Source of the DNA: CAYWKL01 sp964459095
GTDB lineage: Bacteria; Patescibacteriota; Microgenomatia; Daviesbacterales; UBA10151
NCBI GenBank assembly: GCA_964459095.1
Contig: CAYWKL010000011.1
Span: 1-27,933 of the forward strand
Length of the DNA stretch: 27,933 nt
Reading direction: 5' to 3'
Shown: positions 21,283 to 27,861 of the stretch, piece after piece
How positions within the stretch are numbered: the first letter of the stretch is position 1
How the letters are laid out: each line of letters starts with the position of its first letter
The notes under the pieces: generated by a model
The model's database searches: none
What the model was told of the DNA's origin: nothing
The model's input: the letters and a program-made list of their open reading frames with translations, nothing else
Position numbers and translations under genes: made by a program

Positions 21283-23040
21283 GTGGAGATACTTTTTTTA
21301 TTTGCTTTTATTTCAGGTTTAGTAACAATCCTTGCGCCCTGCATTTGGCCAATTTTGCCAATTATTTTATCTTCAACCTCAACTGGAGGGAGACTTAAAC
21401 CTTTAGGAATCACTTTAGGGATTATGATAAGTTTTGGATTTTTTCTTTTGGCCACTTCTTTTATAGTCAGGCTTTTTAATATTGATCCGAATATTTTTAG
21501 GACTTTTGCAGTAATAATAATTTTTCTTCTTGGTCTTTCAATGATAATTCCTGCTTTTTCAGGATTTTTAGAGAGTATGGTGGGCAGATTAACCTCCAAA
21601 TTTGGATCAGGTATGTCTAATCCAGAGACAAACCATGGGTTTTCTGGAGGGTTTATTACAGGACTTTCTTTAGGGGTTATCTGGGCTCCTTGTGCAGGAC
21701 CAATTTTGGCTTCCATTGCAACTCTATCAATAGTTGGAAGAGTAAACTTAGAGGTTTTTTTAGTTACATTTTTTTATATTTTGGGTTTAGGCATTCCTTT
21801 ATTTTTATTTGCTTACGGCGGGCGAAGATTAATTTTAAAAAGCCGAATATTTTCCCCATTTACAGGAAGAATTCAGCAAATCTTTGGAGTTTTAATGATT
21901 TTGACTGCTATTGCAATATATACAAATTTTGACAAAACAGTTCAAGTAAAATTACTTGAAGTTTTTCCTGCTTATTCAAATACTTTAATAAGTCTAGAGA
22001 GCAATCCAATAGTACAAAAAGAGCTGAATAGGTTAAAAGGCTCTGATATGGAAAATAAAATTACTCTTGGTAAACCTTTGGATATGAGTTCAAAATCTGT
22101 TTTGCCAAATTATGGGAAGGCACCTGAGTTTGTTGGAATTTCCAAATGGCTAAACACTGATAAACCGCTAAAATTAAGTGATCTTAAAGGCAAAGTAGTT
22201 TTAGTAGATTTTTGGACTTATACTTGTATTAATTGTATTAGAACTTTGCCCTATATAACAGGATGGTATGAAAAGTACAAGGATCAAAATTTTGTAGTAA
22301 TTGGAATACATACTCCTGAGTTTGAATTTGAGAAAAACACCCAAAATGTTTTAAATGCAATGAAACAATACAAAATTAATTATCCTGTTGCCCAGGATAA
22401 TGATTATAAAACTTGGGATGCATATAACAACAGATACTGGCCTGCTAAATATTTAATTGATGCAAATGGCAATGTTAGGTATATCCATTTTGGTGAAGGA
22501 GCTTACGAGGGAACTGAAAAAGCAATTCAGGAATTATTAAAAGAAGCAAACAAGCAAGTGGGAGCAGGAACTCTAGACTTAAAAGACCAAACTCCAACAG
22601 GGATACAAACTCCTGAGATTTATTTAGGGTCGGAAAGAGCGCAAAATTATTATCCTAATAAGACACTTAATAATGGGGTTAAAAATTACACATTAGAGCA
22701 AAATCTGCCAGTCAACTTTGTTTCTTTAGGTGGAGGTTGGGAAGTGGAAGATGAAGGGATTGTTTCCGCCTCTGAGAGTATTTTAGAGCTTAAGTTTTAT
22801 GCAAGTAAAGTATTTTTAGTTATGCATCCACCAGAAGGAGAAGAAGCTAAGGTTAAGGTTTATTTGGATGGGAAATTAGTAAGCACTGAAGACGGAGGGG
22901 AAAATGTAAAAAACGGCGAAGTTATAGTTGACAAGCCTTTTTTATATAATTTAATTAATTTAGATGAAAAAGGGGAACATACATTAAGACTAGAATTTGA
23001 AACACTCGGCACTAAATCATTTGCATTCACATTTGGATAA
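21283..23040 (+). CDS. DipZ-like CcdA-thioredoxin fusion protein
   Basis: 585 residues from GTG 21283. Residues 1-215 are the CcdA/DsbD membrane domain with its two redox cysteines, Cys20 (LAPCIWPILP) and Cys137 (WAPCAGPILA), which carries electrons across the membrane. Residues about 265-420 are a TlpA/AhpC-like thioredoxin fold with the active site C-I-N-C (Cys315, Cys318) in FWTYTCINCIRTLP. The last 140 residues form a beta domain like the carbohydrate-binding-module-like end of mycobacterial DipZ. The protein probably reduces disulfides or peroxides outside the cell. It lies just before the superoxide dismutase genes, which supports an oxidative-stress block. Confidence 0.9.
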   Translation: MEILFLFAFISGLVTILAPCIWPILPIILSSTSTGGRLKPLGITLGIMISFGFFLLATSFIVRLFNIDPNIFRTFAVIIIFLLGLSMIIPAFSGFLESMVGRLTSKFGSGMSNPETNHGFSGGFITGLSLGVIWAPCAGPILASIATLSIVGRVNLEVFLVTFFYILGLGIPLFLFAYGGRRLILKSRIFSPFTGRIQQIFGVLMILTAIAIYTNFDKTVQVKLLEVFPAYSNTLISLESNPIVQKELNRLKGSDMENKITLGKPLDMSSKSVLPNYGKAPEFVGISKWLNTDKPLKLSDLKGKVVLVDFWTYTCINCIRTLPYITGWYEKYKDQNFVVIGIHTPEFEFEKNTQNVLNAMKQYKINYPVAQDNDYKTWDAYNNRYWPAKYLIDANGNVRYIHFGEGAYEGTEKAIQELLKEANKQVGAGTLDLKDQTPTGIQTPEIYLGSERAQNYYPNKTLNNGVKNYTLEQNLPVNFVSLGGGWEVEDEGIVSASESILELKFYASKVFLVMHPPEGEEAKVKVYLDGKLVSTEDGGENVKNGEVIVDKPFLYNLINLDEKGEHTLRLEFETLGTKSFAFTFG

Positions 23041-23044
23041 CTAG

Positions 23045-23072
23045 TTGTAAAGGATGATAAAAGATTTATAAT
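23045..23072 (+). promoter_or_regulatory. Promoter of sodN
   Basis: TTGTAA (23045-23050), 16 bases, TATAAT (23067-23072), 10 bases before ATG 23083. The leader would be only about 3 bases. Confidence 0.65.
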
Positions 23073-23082
23073 CTAGATTGCT

Positions 23083-23511
23083 ATGCAAATCACAAAATTT
23101 CTCCTTAAAATCATTCCAACTCAGACAGCTTTTGCTCACTGTGATATTCCTTGTGGGATTTATGATCCTAAAACAGCCCAAACCGCTGCTAGAACTATTT
23201 TAAAAATGGTTCAAAAAATTAATGAGTTAAATAAAGAGAACCCTTCAATTTCTGATAGAAATAACATTATAAGAATGGTTCTAGTAAAAGAAGAACATGG
23301 TAGGATTTGTAAACATGAGCTAGGAGTTTTATGGGCAGATTATTTTAAAGAAGAACACTTAGAAAAATTCCCAGATTTGCATACTAAATTTTGGAAAGCT
23401 TTAAAATTAGTTTCTAAAAACAAGCAAGCTATAGATGAAAATCTTGCACAAGAACTGGTAAAATCTGTTGATGAAATTGCAGATATTTTTAATAAAACAA
23501 AGGAAGCCTAA
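23083..23511 (+). CDS. sodN: Nickel superoxide dismutase
   Basis: 142 residues. The nickel hook HCDIPCGIYDP begins at His19: His19, Cys20 and Cys24 are the nickel ligands (His1, Cys2, Cys6 of the mature enzyme), and Tyr27 is the conserved Tyr9. The enzyme dismutes superoxide to peroxide and oxygen after the prosequence is removed so that His becomes the N-terminus. The prosequence (residues 1-18) ends in AFA, resembling a signal-peptidase site, and is basic and hydrophobic in the middle, so export is possible. The four-helix part follows (REEHGRICKHELGVLWADYF-like in places). sodX follows at 23587. Confidence 0.95.
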   Translation: MQITKFLLKIIPTQTAFAHCDIPCGIYDPKTAQTAARTILKMVQKINELNKENPSISDRNNIIRMVLVKEEHGRICKHELGVLWADYFKEEHLEKFPDLHTKFWKALKLVSKNKQAIDENLAQELVKSVDEIADIFNKTKEA

Positions 23512-23522
23512 AATAGCTCTTT

Positions 23523-23591
23523 GTCATTCCCGCGGAGGCGGGAATCCATTAACTTACAATAACATGGATTCTCGATCAGGTCGAGAATGAC
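23523..23591. repeat. MITE-like palindromic repeat between sodN and sodX
   Basis: About 69 bases with ends GTCATTC and GAATGAC in inverted orientation, an inner ATCCA/TGGAT pair, and two small hairpins (CCCGC-GGAG-GCGGG and CTCGA-TCAGG-TCGAG). It has the same ends and layout as the element at 25471-25526 inside tgt. The final GAATGAC supplies ATG 23587, the start codon used for sodX. Confidence 0.75.
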
Positions 23592-23907
23592 ACTTCTGAA
23601 AAATTTTTTCTTCAAATTCTCTCCGATTTTAAAATTTCAAATTCAAGAGGAAAGTATGGCTCCAAAACTAAAGCCAGGAGATATGGTTTTGGTCAACAAG
23701 TTATCCACACCGGGGGTGGGAGACATTGTTGTTTTACAAAATCCTGAAAACAAAAAAATGTTTTTAATAAAAAAAATACAAAAAATTCACGATCGTAAGT
23801 ATTTTGTATTAGGGGAAAATGCAAAATTTAGCACTGATAGCAGGCACTTTGGGTGGGTAGAAAAGAAAGGTATAATTGGTAAGGTATTTAAGACGATAAA
23901 GCATTGA
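23587..23907 (+). CDS. sodX: Nickel-type SOD maturation protease (S26 family)
   Basis: 106 residues, a small signal-peptidase-like Ser-Lys protease. Ser23 lies in QEESMAPKLKPGDMVLV, the catalytic Lys is Lys62 or Lys63 (FLIKKIQ), and the closing box GENAKFSTDSRHFGWV matches the S26 signature (SxDSR-FG). Such proteases, encoded beside sodN, remove the SodN prosequence to expose the nickel-binding His. The only ATG before the active-site region is at 23587, inside the palindromic repeat. There is no obvious membrane anchor, only a hydrophobic N-terminus (LLKNFFFKF). Confidence 0.9.
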   Translation: MTLLKNFFFKFSPILKFQIQEESMAPKLKPGDMVLVNKLSTPGVGDIVVLQNPENKKMFLIKKIQKIHDRKYFVLGENAKFSTDSRHFGWVEKKGIIGKVFKTIKH

Positions 23908-23944
23908 CAAGTCAGTACATTGTCAGTACTTTTTGTGGTATAAT
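23904..23944 (+). promoter_or_regulatory. Promoter and operator of the AbrB/Doc toxin-antitoxin operon
   Basis: Extended -10 TGGTATAAT (23936-23944) lies 6 bases before ATG 23951. Upstream are two direct GTCAGTAC repeats (23911-23918, 23922-23929), 11 bases apart, one helical turn, and an inverted pair TGACAA (23905-23910)/TTGTCA (23920-23925). These repeats sit where the -35 would be, as expected for an autorepressor site of the antitoxin. Confidence 0.7.
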
Positions 23945-23950
23945 ATATAC

Positions 23951-24190
23951 ATGGGAAAAGTATTTAAAAATGGCAATTCTCTGGCAGTAACAGTTCCTAA
24001 AGCGTATGCTCATCAATTAAGTATAAGAGACGGGTCTAAGATTGAATGGGAAAAAGTAGATCAAGGGCTGCTTTTAACTCGGGATAAAAAAACTAAATCT
24101 GCCAGTGAGATTGATCCGGAAGTGGCAAAATTGATCAGTAAAATCTCCAAAAAATATTCTCAAGTATGGCAGGACCTTTCAAAACTCTGA
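23951..24190 (+). CDS. AbrB/MazE-type antitoxin
   Basis: 79 residues from ATG 23951. An upstream in-frame GTG at 23933 lies within the -10 region and is rejected. The N-terminal half is the swapped-hairpin SpoVT/AbrB DNA-binding fold (KVFKNGNSLAVTVPKAYAHQL, SIRDGSKIEW); the C-terminal half is a helix that should bind the toxin (EVAKLISKISKKYSQVW). The gene overlaps the Doc gene by 25 bases, typical of a co-translated antitoxin and toxin pair. Confidence 0.85.
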   Translation: MGKVFKNGNSLAVTVPKAYAHQLSIRDGSKIEWEKVDQGLLLTRDKKTKSASEIDPEVAKLISKISKKYSQVWQDLSKL

Positions 24191-24576
24191 AATATCTCTC
24201 TGAGGCTGAGGTTATTGCTGTTAATGAGGAAATGGTTGCAAAACATGGCGGTCTTCATGGTGTAAAGGATTTAAATCTTCTAAGACTTGCTATTGGTAGA
24301 CCTCAAATGTCAGTTGGTTTTCAGGATGCCTACAAATCAATTTTTGATAAAGCGGCTGCAATGTTCCATTCAATAATTAATAACCACCCTTTTTTGGATG
24401 GCAATAAAAGGACTTCTTTGTTTTCAGCCGTATTATTTTTAGCATATAATGGTTGGTCGGTTGAATTTAAAAGAAAAGAGGCTGTCAAATTTACTATGAG
24501 AGCTCATAATGAAGACTTCTCAGTTGAACAAATTTCTAAATGGTTGGAAGATCACTCTGTTAAAATAAAGAGTTAA
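24166..24576 (+). CDS. doc: Doc-family toxin (Fic/Doc kinase)
   Basis: 136 residues with the Doc active-site motif HPFLDGNKRT (about residues 75-84) and the preceding KAAAMFHSIINN helix. Doc transfers phosphate to EF-Tu and stops translation; a Fic-like AMP transferase cannot be excluded. The first residues (MAGPFKT) may be an extension; a start near KYLSEAEV is also possible. It follows the AbrB antitoxin with a 25-base overlap. Confidence 0.9.
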   Translation: MAGPFKTLKYLSEAEVIAVNEEMVAKHGGLHGVKDLNLLRLAIGRPQMSVGFQDAYKSIFDKAAAMFHSIINNHPFLDGNKRTSLFSAVLFLAYNGWSVEFKRKEAVKFTMRAHNEDFSVEQISKWLEDHSVKIKS

Positions 24577-24578
24577 TT

Positions 24579-25121
24579 ATGAAAATATTAGCTTTTGTTG
24601 GAAGTTTGAAAAAAGATTCCTTAAATAAAAAATTGCTAAGTAATGCTATAAAACTTGCTCCTGATGGTATGGAGATAGAAGTTTTTGATTTAGAGGGAGT
24701 TCCTTTATACAACAAGGAGATTCAAGATCAAGGTTTTCCAGAGTCTGTAGCAACCTTGCGAGAAAAAATAAAAAATGCAGATGGGGTTTTAATAGTTACA
24801 CCTGAATATAACCATTCTTTTTCAGGAGTTACAAAAAATGCTATTGATTGGATTTCCCGTCCGCCTGAGCAACCTTTTAATGAAAAGCCAATTGCTATGA
24901 TGAGTGCTTCAGATGGAGGCATGGGAGGAGTAAGAGCTCAAATTCACTTAAGAGCAGTTTTCCCCACATTAAATGGGTTTGTAATGAACAGGCCACAGTT
25001 TTATTTAAGCAGTGCAGATACAAAATTTGATGAGAGTGGGCATTTAACAGATGAGGCAGATTTAGAAAAATTAAAAAAATTCATGGAAGCCTTTGCAAAT
25101 TGGATTCAAAAACTTTCCTAA
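24579..25121 (+). CDS. NAD(P)H-dependent FMN reductase (ChrR/YieF-like)
   Basis: 180 residues, a flavodoxin-fold reductase. The FMN phosphate loop GSLKKDSLNKKLL (GSLRxxSxN type) is at residues 8-20, and TPEYNHSFSGVTKNAIDWIS is the family signature near 75-94; MMSASDGGMGGVRAQ follows. These enzymes reduce quinones, chromate or flavins and help against oxidative stress, which fits the sodN/dipZ block nearby. The gene starts 2 bases after the Doc stop and is probably read through from the toxin-antitoxin promoter. Confidence 0.9.
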   Translation: MKILAFVGSLKKDSLNKKLLSNAIKLAPDGMEIEVFDLEGVPLYNKEIQDQGFPESVATLREKIKNADGVLIVTPEYNHSFSGVTKNAIDWISRPPEQPFNEKPIAMMSASDGGMGGVRAQIHLRAVFPTLNGFVMNRPQFYLSSADTKFDESGHLTDEADLEKLKKFMEAFANWIQKLS

Positions 25122-25133
25122 AAACTTTTTATC

Positions 25134-25148
25134 ACACCTCGGAGGTGT
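25134..25148. repeat. REP-like palindrome supplying the tgt Shine-Dalgarno
   Basis: ACACCTC-G-GAGGTGT, the same core as the palindromes beside the RAYT gene, with shorter arms (7 bp). Its right half GGAGGTG (25141-25147) is an excellent Shine-Dalgarno 7 bases before ATG 25155. When the hairpin forms, the site is hidden. Confidence 0.72.
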
Positions 25149-25154
25149 AACATT

Positions 25155-26417
25155 ATGGTTACTTTTCAAACTATATCAAAAGATAAAAATGCTCGTGCAG
25201 GAATATTAAAAACCAAGCACGGTGAAATTAAAACTCCTGTTTTTATGCCTGTGGGAACACAGGGAACTGTTAAAGCACTGTCCCCTGATGATTTGGTAGA
25301 TTTGGGTACACAAATTATTTTAGGAAATACTTATCATTTATATCTAAGGCCTGGGGAAAAGTTAATTAAAAAGTTTGGAGGGTTACATAAGTTTATAAAT
25401 TGGGATAAGCCAATTTTAACTGATTCAGGAGGATTTCAGGTTATGAGCTTAGGTTCAAGGAAAAATGATCGTCATCCCGAACTCGTTTCGGGATCTAAAA
25501 AGATTCTGAATCAAGTTCAGAATGACAATGCAAATAAAGAAAAATTATTTGCACGGCCAATGGGAGCATCCCATATAGATTATACTTCTATAGAACCTAT
25601 GGTAGTTATTGATGAAGATGGAGTAACTTTTCAATCTCACTTAGATGGGTCATTGCATAAATTTACTCCTGAGAAATCTATTCAAATTCAACATGATTTA
25701 GGAGGTGATATTATCATGGCTTTTGATGAAGTAGCCTCTGATAAATTAGGAAAAATACATTTAGAAAAAGCAATGGAAAAAACTTCTAGATGGGCAAAAA
25801 GATCTCTTGATGAACACAAAAGATTAGGGGGTAACCAATTACTTTTTGGAATAATCCAGGGAGGGAATCATAAAGATTTAAGGCTTAAATCTGCCAAAGA
25901 CATAACTTCAATGGATTTTGATGGGATAGCTTTAGGAGGGGAAACAATTGGCTTTGATAATAAAGGAACAAAAGAAATTATGAAGTGGCTAAAGGACTTG
26001 CTTCCCGCGGATAAACCCCGTTATGCAATGGGAGTTGGGGAAGTGGAAACTTGTTTTTATGTAATAGAAGGAGGAGTAGATATGTTTGACTCCGTTTCTC
26101 CAACAAGAAGAGCCAGAAATGGGTCTTTATATATTTCTCCAAAAAATGGCGGAAATATAAAAAATAAATTCCAATTTCAAATTTCAAATGCCAAATCTAA
26201 GGAGGATGCGAAACCAATTGATCCTGGATGTTTATGTCACACTTGCCAAAATTTCTCAAGAGCTTATATCCGCCACTTATTTTTTGCCAAAGAACTTTTA
26301 TATCATCGTCTGGCTACATTTCACAATGTTTACTTTATGGTTAATTTGGTAAATAAAATTAGAGAGGCAATAATTAATAAAGAATTTTTAAAACTTAAAA
26401 ATAGGTGGTTAGGGTAA
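25155..26417 (+). CDS. tgt: tRNA-guanine transglycosylase
   Basis: 420 residues against about 375 in Escherichia coli. Tgt swaps guanine-34 for preQ1 in tRNAs that later carry queuosine. Motifs: LSPDDLVDLGTQIILGNTYH in the N-terminal barrel, DSGGFQVMSLG with the catalytic-region Asp, FGIIQGG, FDGIALGGE, YAMGVGEVE, the second catalytic Asp in DMFDSVSPTRRARNG, and the zinc site CLCHTC plus His in IRHLFF. Two insertions are visible: about 47 residues after VMSLG, encoded in part by a palindromic repeat at 25471-25526 (peptide HPELVSGS..QVQND), and a short one near NKFQFQISNAK. The C-terminal 36 codons are repeated at 27681-27788. Confidence 0.95.
   Translation: MVTFQTISKDKNARAGILKTKHGEIKTPVFMPVGTQGTVKALSPDDLVDLGTQIILGNTYHLYLRPGEKLIKKFGGLHKFINWDKPILTDSGGFQVMSLGSRKNDRHPELVSGSKKILNQVQNDNANKEKLFARPMGASHIDYTSIEPMVVIDEDGVTFQSHLDGSLHKFTPEKSIQIQHDLGGDIIMAFDEVASDKLGKIHLEKAMEKTSRWAKRSLDEHKRLGGNQLLFGIIQGGNHKDLRLKSAKDITSMDFDGIALGGETIGFDNKGTKEIMKWLKDLLPADKPRYAMGVGEVETCFYVIEGGVDMFDSVSPTRRARNGSLYISPKNGGNIKNKFQFQISNAKSKEDAKPIDPGCLCHTCQNFSRAYIRHLFFAKELLYHRLATFHNVYFMVNLVNKIREAIINKEFLKLKNRWLG
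25471..25526. repeat. MITE-like palindromic repeat in frame in tgt
   Basis: 56 bases with ends GTCAT and ATGAC in inverted orientation and internal hairpins (CCCGA..TCGGG, TTCTGAA..TTCAGAA). It is the same family as 23523-23591. It encodes RHPELVSGSKKILNQVQND, a peptide known from widespread palindromic elements inserted in bacterial genes. Confidence 0.8.
26158..26200. repeat. AT-rich repeat-like tract in tgt
   Basis: A run of AATTTCAAATTTCAAAT-type words encodes NKFQFQISNAK before the zinc site. Escherichia coli Tgt is about 8 residues shorter here. The words look like a simple dispersed AT repeat; this is weaker than the palindromic element upstream. Confidence 0.3.
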
Positions 26418-26440
26418 CTAGAAAAGTTGCAAGCAATTAT

Positions 26441-26470
26441 TTGACATGTAATTAACTTATAGGGTATATT
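26441..26470 (+). promoter_or_regulatory. Promoter of the orphan gene at 26479
   Basis: TTGACA (26441-26446), 18 bases, TATATT (26465-26470), then 8 bases to ATG 26479. Leaderless arrangement. Confidence 0.7.
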
Positions 26471-26478
26471 TTACTGCT

Positions 26479-27642
26479 ATGTCAGGTGAGAAATCTTTTG
26501 ATGCTGCAATATTTGGTCAAAGTCCTTGGAAAGATATAACTGTTTTTAAGGTCGCTTCACATGACGATTTAAATCCACACACTGTACCGGAATATTTTAT
26601 AAAGTTCCCGAGTGAGCAAGATCTATATGAGAGAGCCCACGGGCCTCGTGAAGATTTTTTTACAACTTCTCCTATCTGGAGACAAAGGAGAGTCCCATAT
26701 TCTTATACTGGATCCATGAGATCCTTTATAGATTCAGCTGCAATAAAGCTTGCTGATTTAGGAGGTCTAAGTCCTGTAATTTTTAGACAACACAAGATCT
26801 CTGCTTTGGCACAAAGAACTATTAATGACGATAGAGGAATAATAAGCGAACCAGATTTTTCTAATATTGAACGAAGTACTGGAATAGACGTAGAAGTTAA
26901 TTCGTATATAGCTTTTAAATCGGTTCAAGGTGATCCAGCAATTTTACCTGATTCTAGATCAGTTTCTGGTCTTGAAGAGGTAGCTAACGCAGAAGGATTA
27001 AAACTGGATTTAAATGCATTGAGAATAGGGTTTATTTCTATTATTGGTGAACAAACTGTTAAGGCATTAATTGAGAAAGGTTTACTAGACCCAAGCCAGC
27101 TTAATATGTATTTTTCTGATGCTTGTGGTTTTATGTATGACATTGCGAAAAAGCAATTAAATTTGGAAAGAAGTAGATATGCTTATCCTTTTCCTTCTGA
27201 ACCCCAATGGGAAGAGTCGATTGACCCAAGAGCATTAGTTTATGGTGCTTCATCCACTTTGATTTATGCAGCAGAAATACCTACTTTTGTTAAAGCTGGT
27301 GAGTATTTTAGACACGATGAATTAGCTACACATCTAGATAAAATGTATAGATCCTTGAAAGATTTGGTAAATAGACGCCTATTACTGGGAGAAGATTATA
27401 TTGAAGGTGAGCTCACCATGGAACAAGTAGAGTTGTTTGGCCAAATAGCTGCAAATTTAATGAAAGAATATAGAAGATACCCGTCGCTTTTGAATAGAGG
27501 ATTACCGCCAGGTTCATCTCAAGGTGAGGTTCCTACGTTAAAAACTATTCGTCAACAAATAATTGCAGCAGGTGGTGGTAGAGGTTCTAGGAAACCCTTA
27601 CTTTATAGAGTGAGACAAGCTACAAGATCAGGGCAAGTTTAA
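26479..27642 (+). CDS. Hypothetical protein (orphan) between two tgt tails
   Basis: 387 residues, no signal peptide and no membrane helix, so probably cytoplasmic. It starts MSGEKSFDAAIFGQSPWK, has a Pro/Tyr/Arg-rich N-terminal part (YERAHGPRED; IWRQRRVPYSYTG), a mixed centre with several alpha-helical stretches (LNALRIGFISIIGEQTVKAL; EEVANAEGLKL) and a basic tail rich in Gly and Arg (AAGGGRGSRKP) that could bind nucleic acid. I recognise no family and no catalytic motif. It has its own promoter and is flanked by the tgt 3' end on both sides, so it may be recent cargo. Confidence 0.8.
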   Translation: MSGEKSFDAAIFGQSPWKDITVFKVASHDDLNPHTVPEYFIKFPSEQDLYERAHGPREDFFTTSPIWRQRRVPYSYTGSMRSFIDSAAIKLADLGGLSPVIFRQHKISALAQRTINDDRGIISEPDFSNIERSTGIDVEVNSYIAFKSVQGDPAILPDSRSVSGLEEVANAEGLKLDLNALRIGFISIIGEQTVKALIEKGLLDPSQLNMYFSDACGFMYDIAKKQLNLERSRYAYPFPSEPQWEESIDPRALVYGASSTLIYAAEIPTFVKAGEYFRHDELATHLDKMYRSLKDLVNRRLLLGEDYIEGELTMEQVELFGQIAANLMKEYRRYPSLLNRGLPPGSSQGEVPTLKTIRQQIIAAGGGRGSRKPLLYRVRQATRSGQV

Positions 27643-27680
27643 AAGATTTCAGAAGATCTTTTAGTTCAGAAACTTCCTCC

Positions 27681-27788
27681 CTCGCCACAATCCACAATGT
27701 TTACTTTATGGTTAATTTAGTGAGTAAAATTAGAGAAGCAATAATAGAAGGGAAATTTGTACCATTTAAGAACAAATGGTTGGACTAA
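27681..27788 (+). pseudogene. Duplicated 3' end of tgt
   Basis: 36 codons ending in TAA (27786-27788) encode LATIHNVYFMVNLVSKIRE and then a variant C-terminus ending FKNKWLD. The tgt gene at 26309-26417 encodes LATFHNVYFMVNLVNKIRE and ends LKNRWLG. The first 26 bases from CACAATG are identical, then the copies diverge, mostly in ways that keep the protein. There is no start or tgt body in front of it, so it is a fragment. It is probably the original tail of a tgt allele. Confidence 0.8.
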
Positions 27789-27806
27789 ATCCCGACGTGT
27801 CAATAC

Positions 27807-27829
27807 ACTCCCACCCCAAGGGTGGGAGT
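27807..27829. repeat. Strong hairpin after the tgt fragment
   Basis: ACTCCCACCC-CAA-GGGTGGGAGT, a perfect 10-bp stem. No T-tract follows (AATTGAG), so a rho-independent terminator is doubtful. Confidence 0.65.
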
Positions 27830-27846
27830 AATTGAGTCAAGCTATT

Positions 27847-27861
27847 CCACACCTGGTGTGG
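27847..27861. repeat. Perfect palindrome CCACACC-T-GGTGTGG
   Basis: 7-bp arms around one base, the same geometry as the CACACCTC palindromes near the RAYT gene. It lies 17 bases after the previous hairpin. The remaining bases to the window end (27862-27933) hold nothing I can identify; they may be the edge of another element. Confidence 0.55.

Noticed and set aside
27807..27829. Rho-independent terminator
   Set aside because: The stem is strong, but no T-tract follows on either strand.
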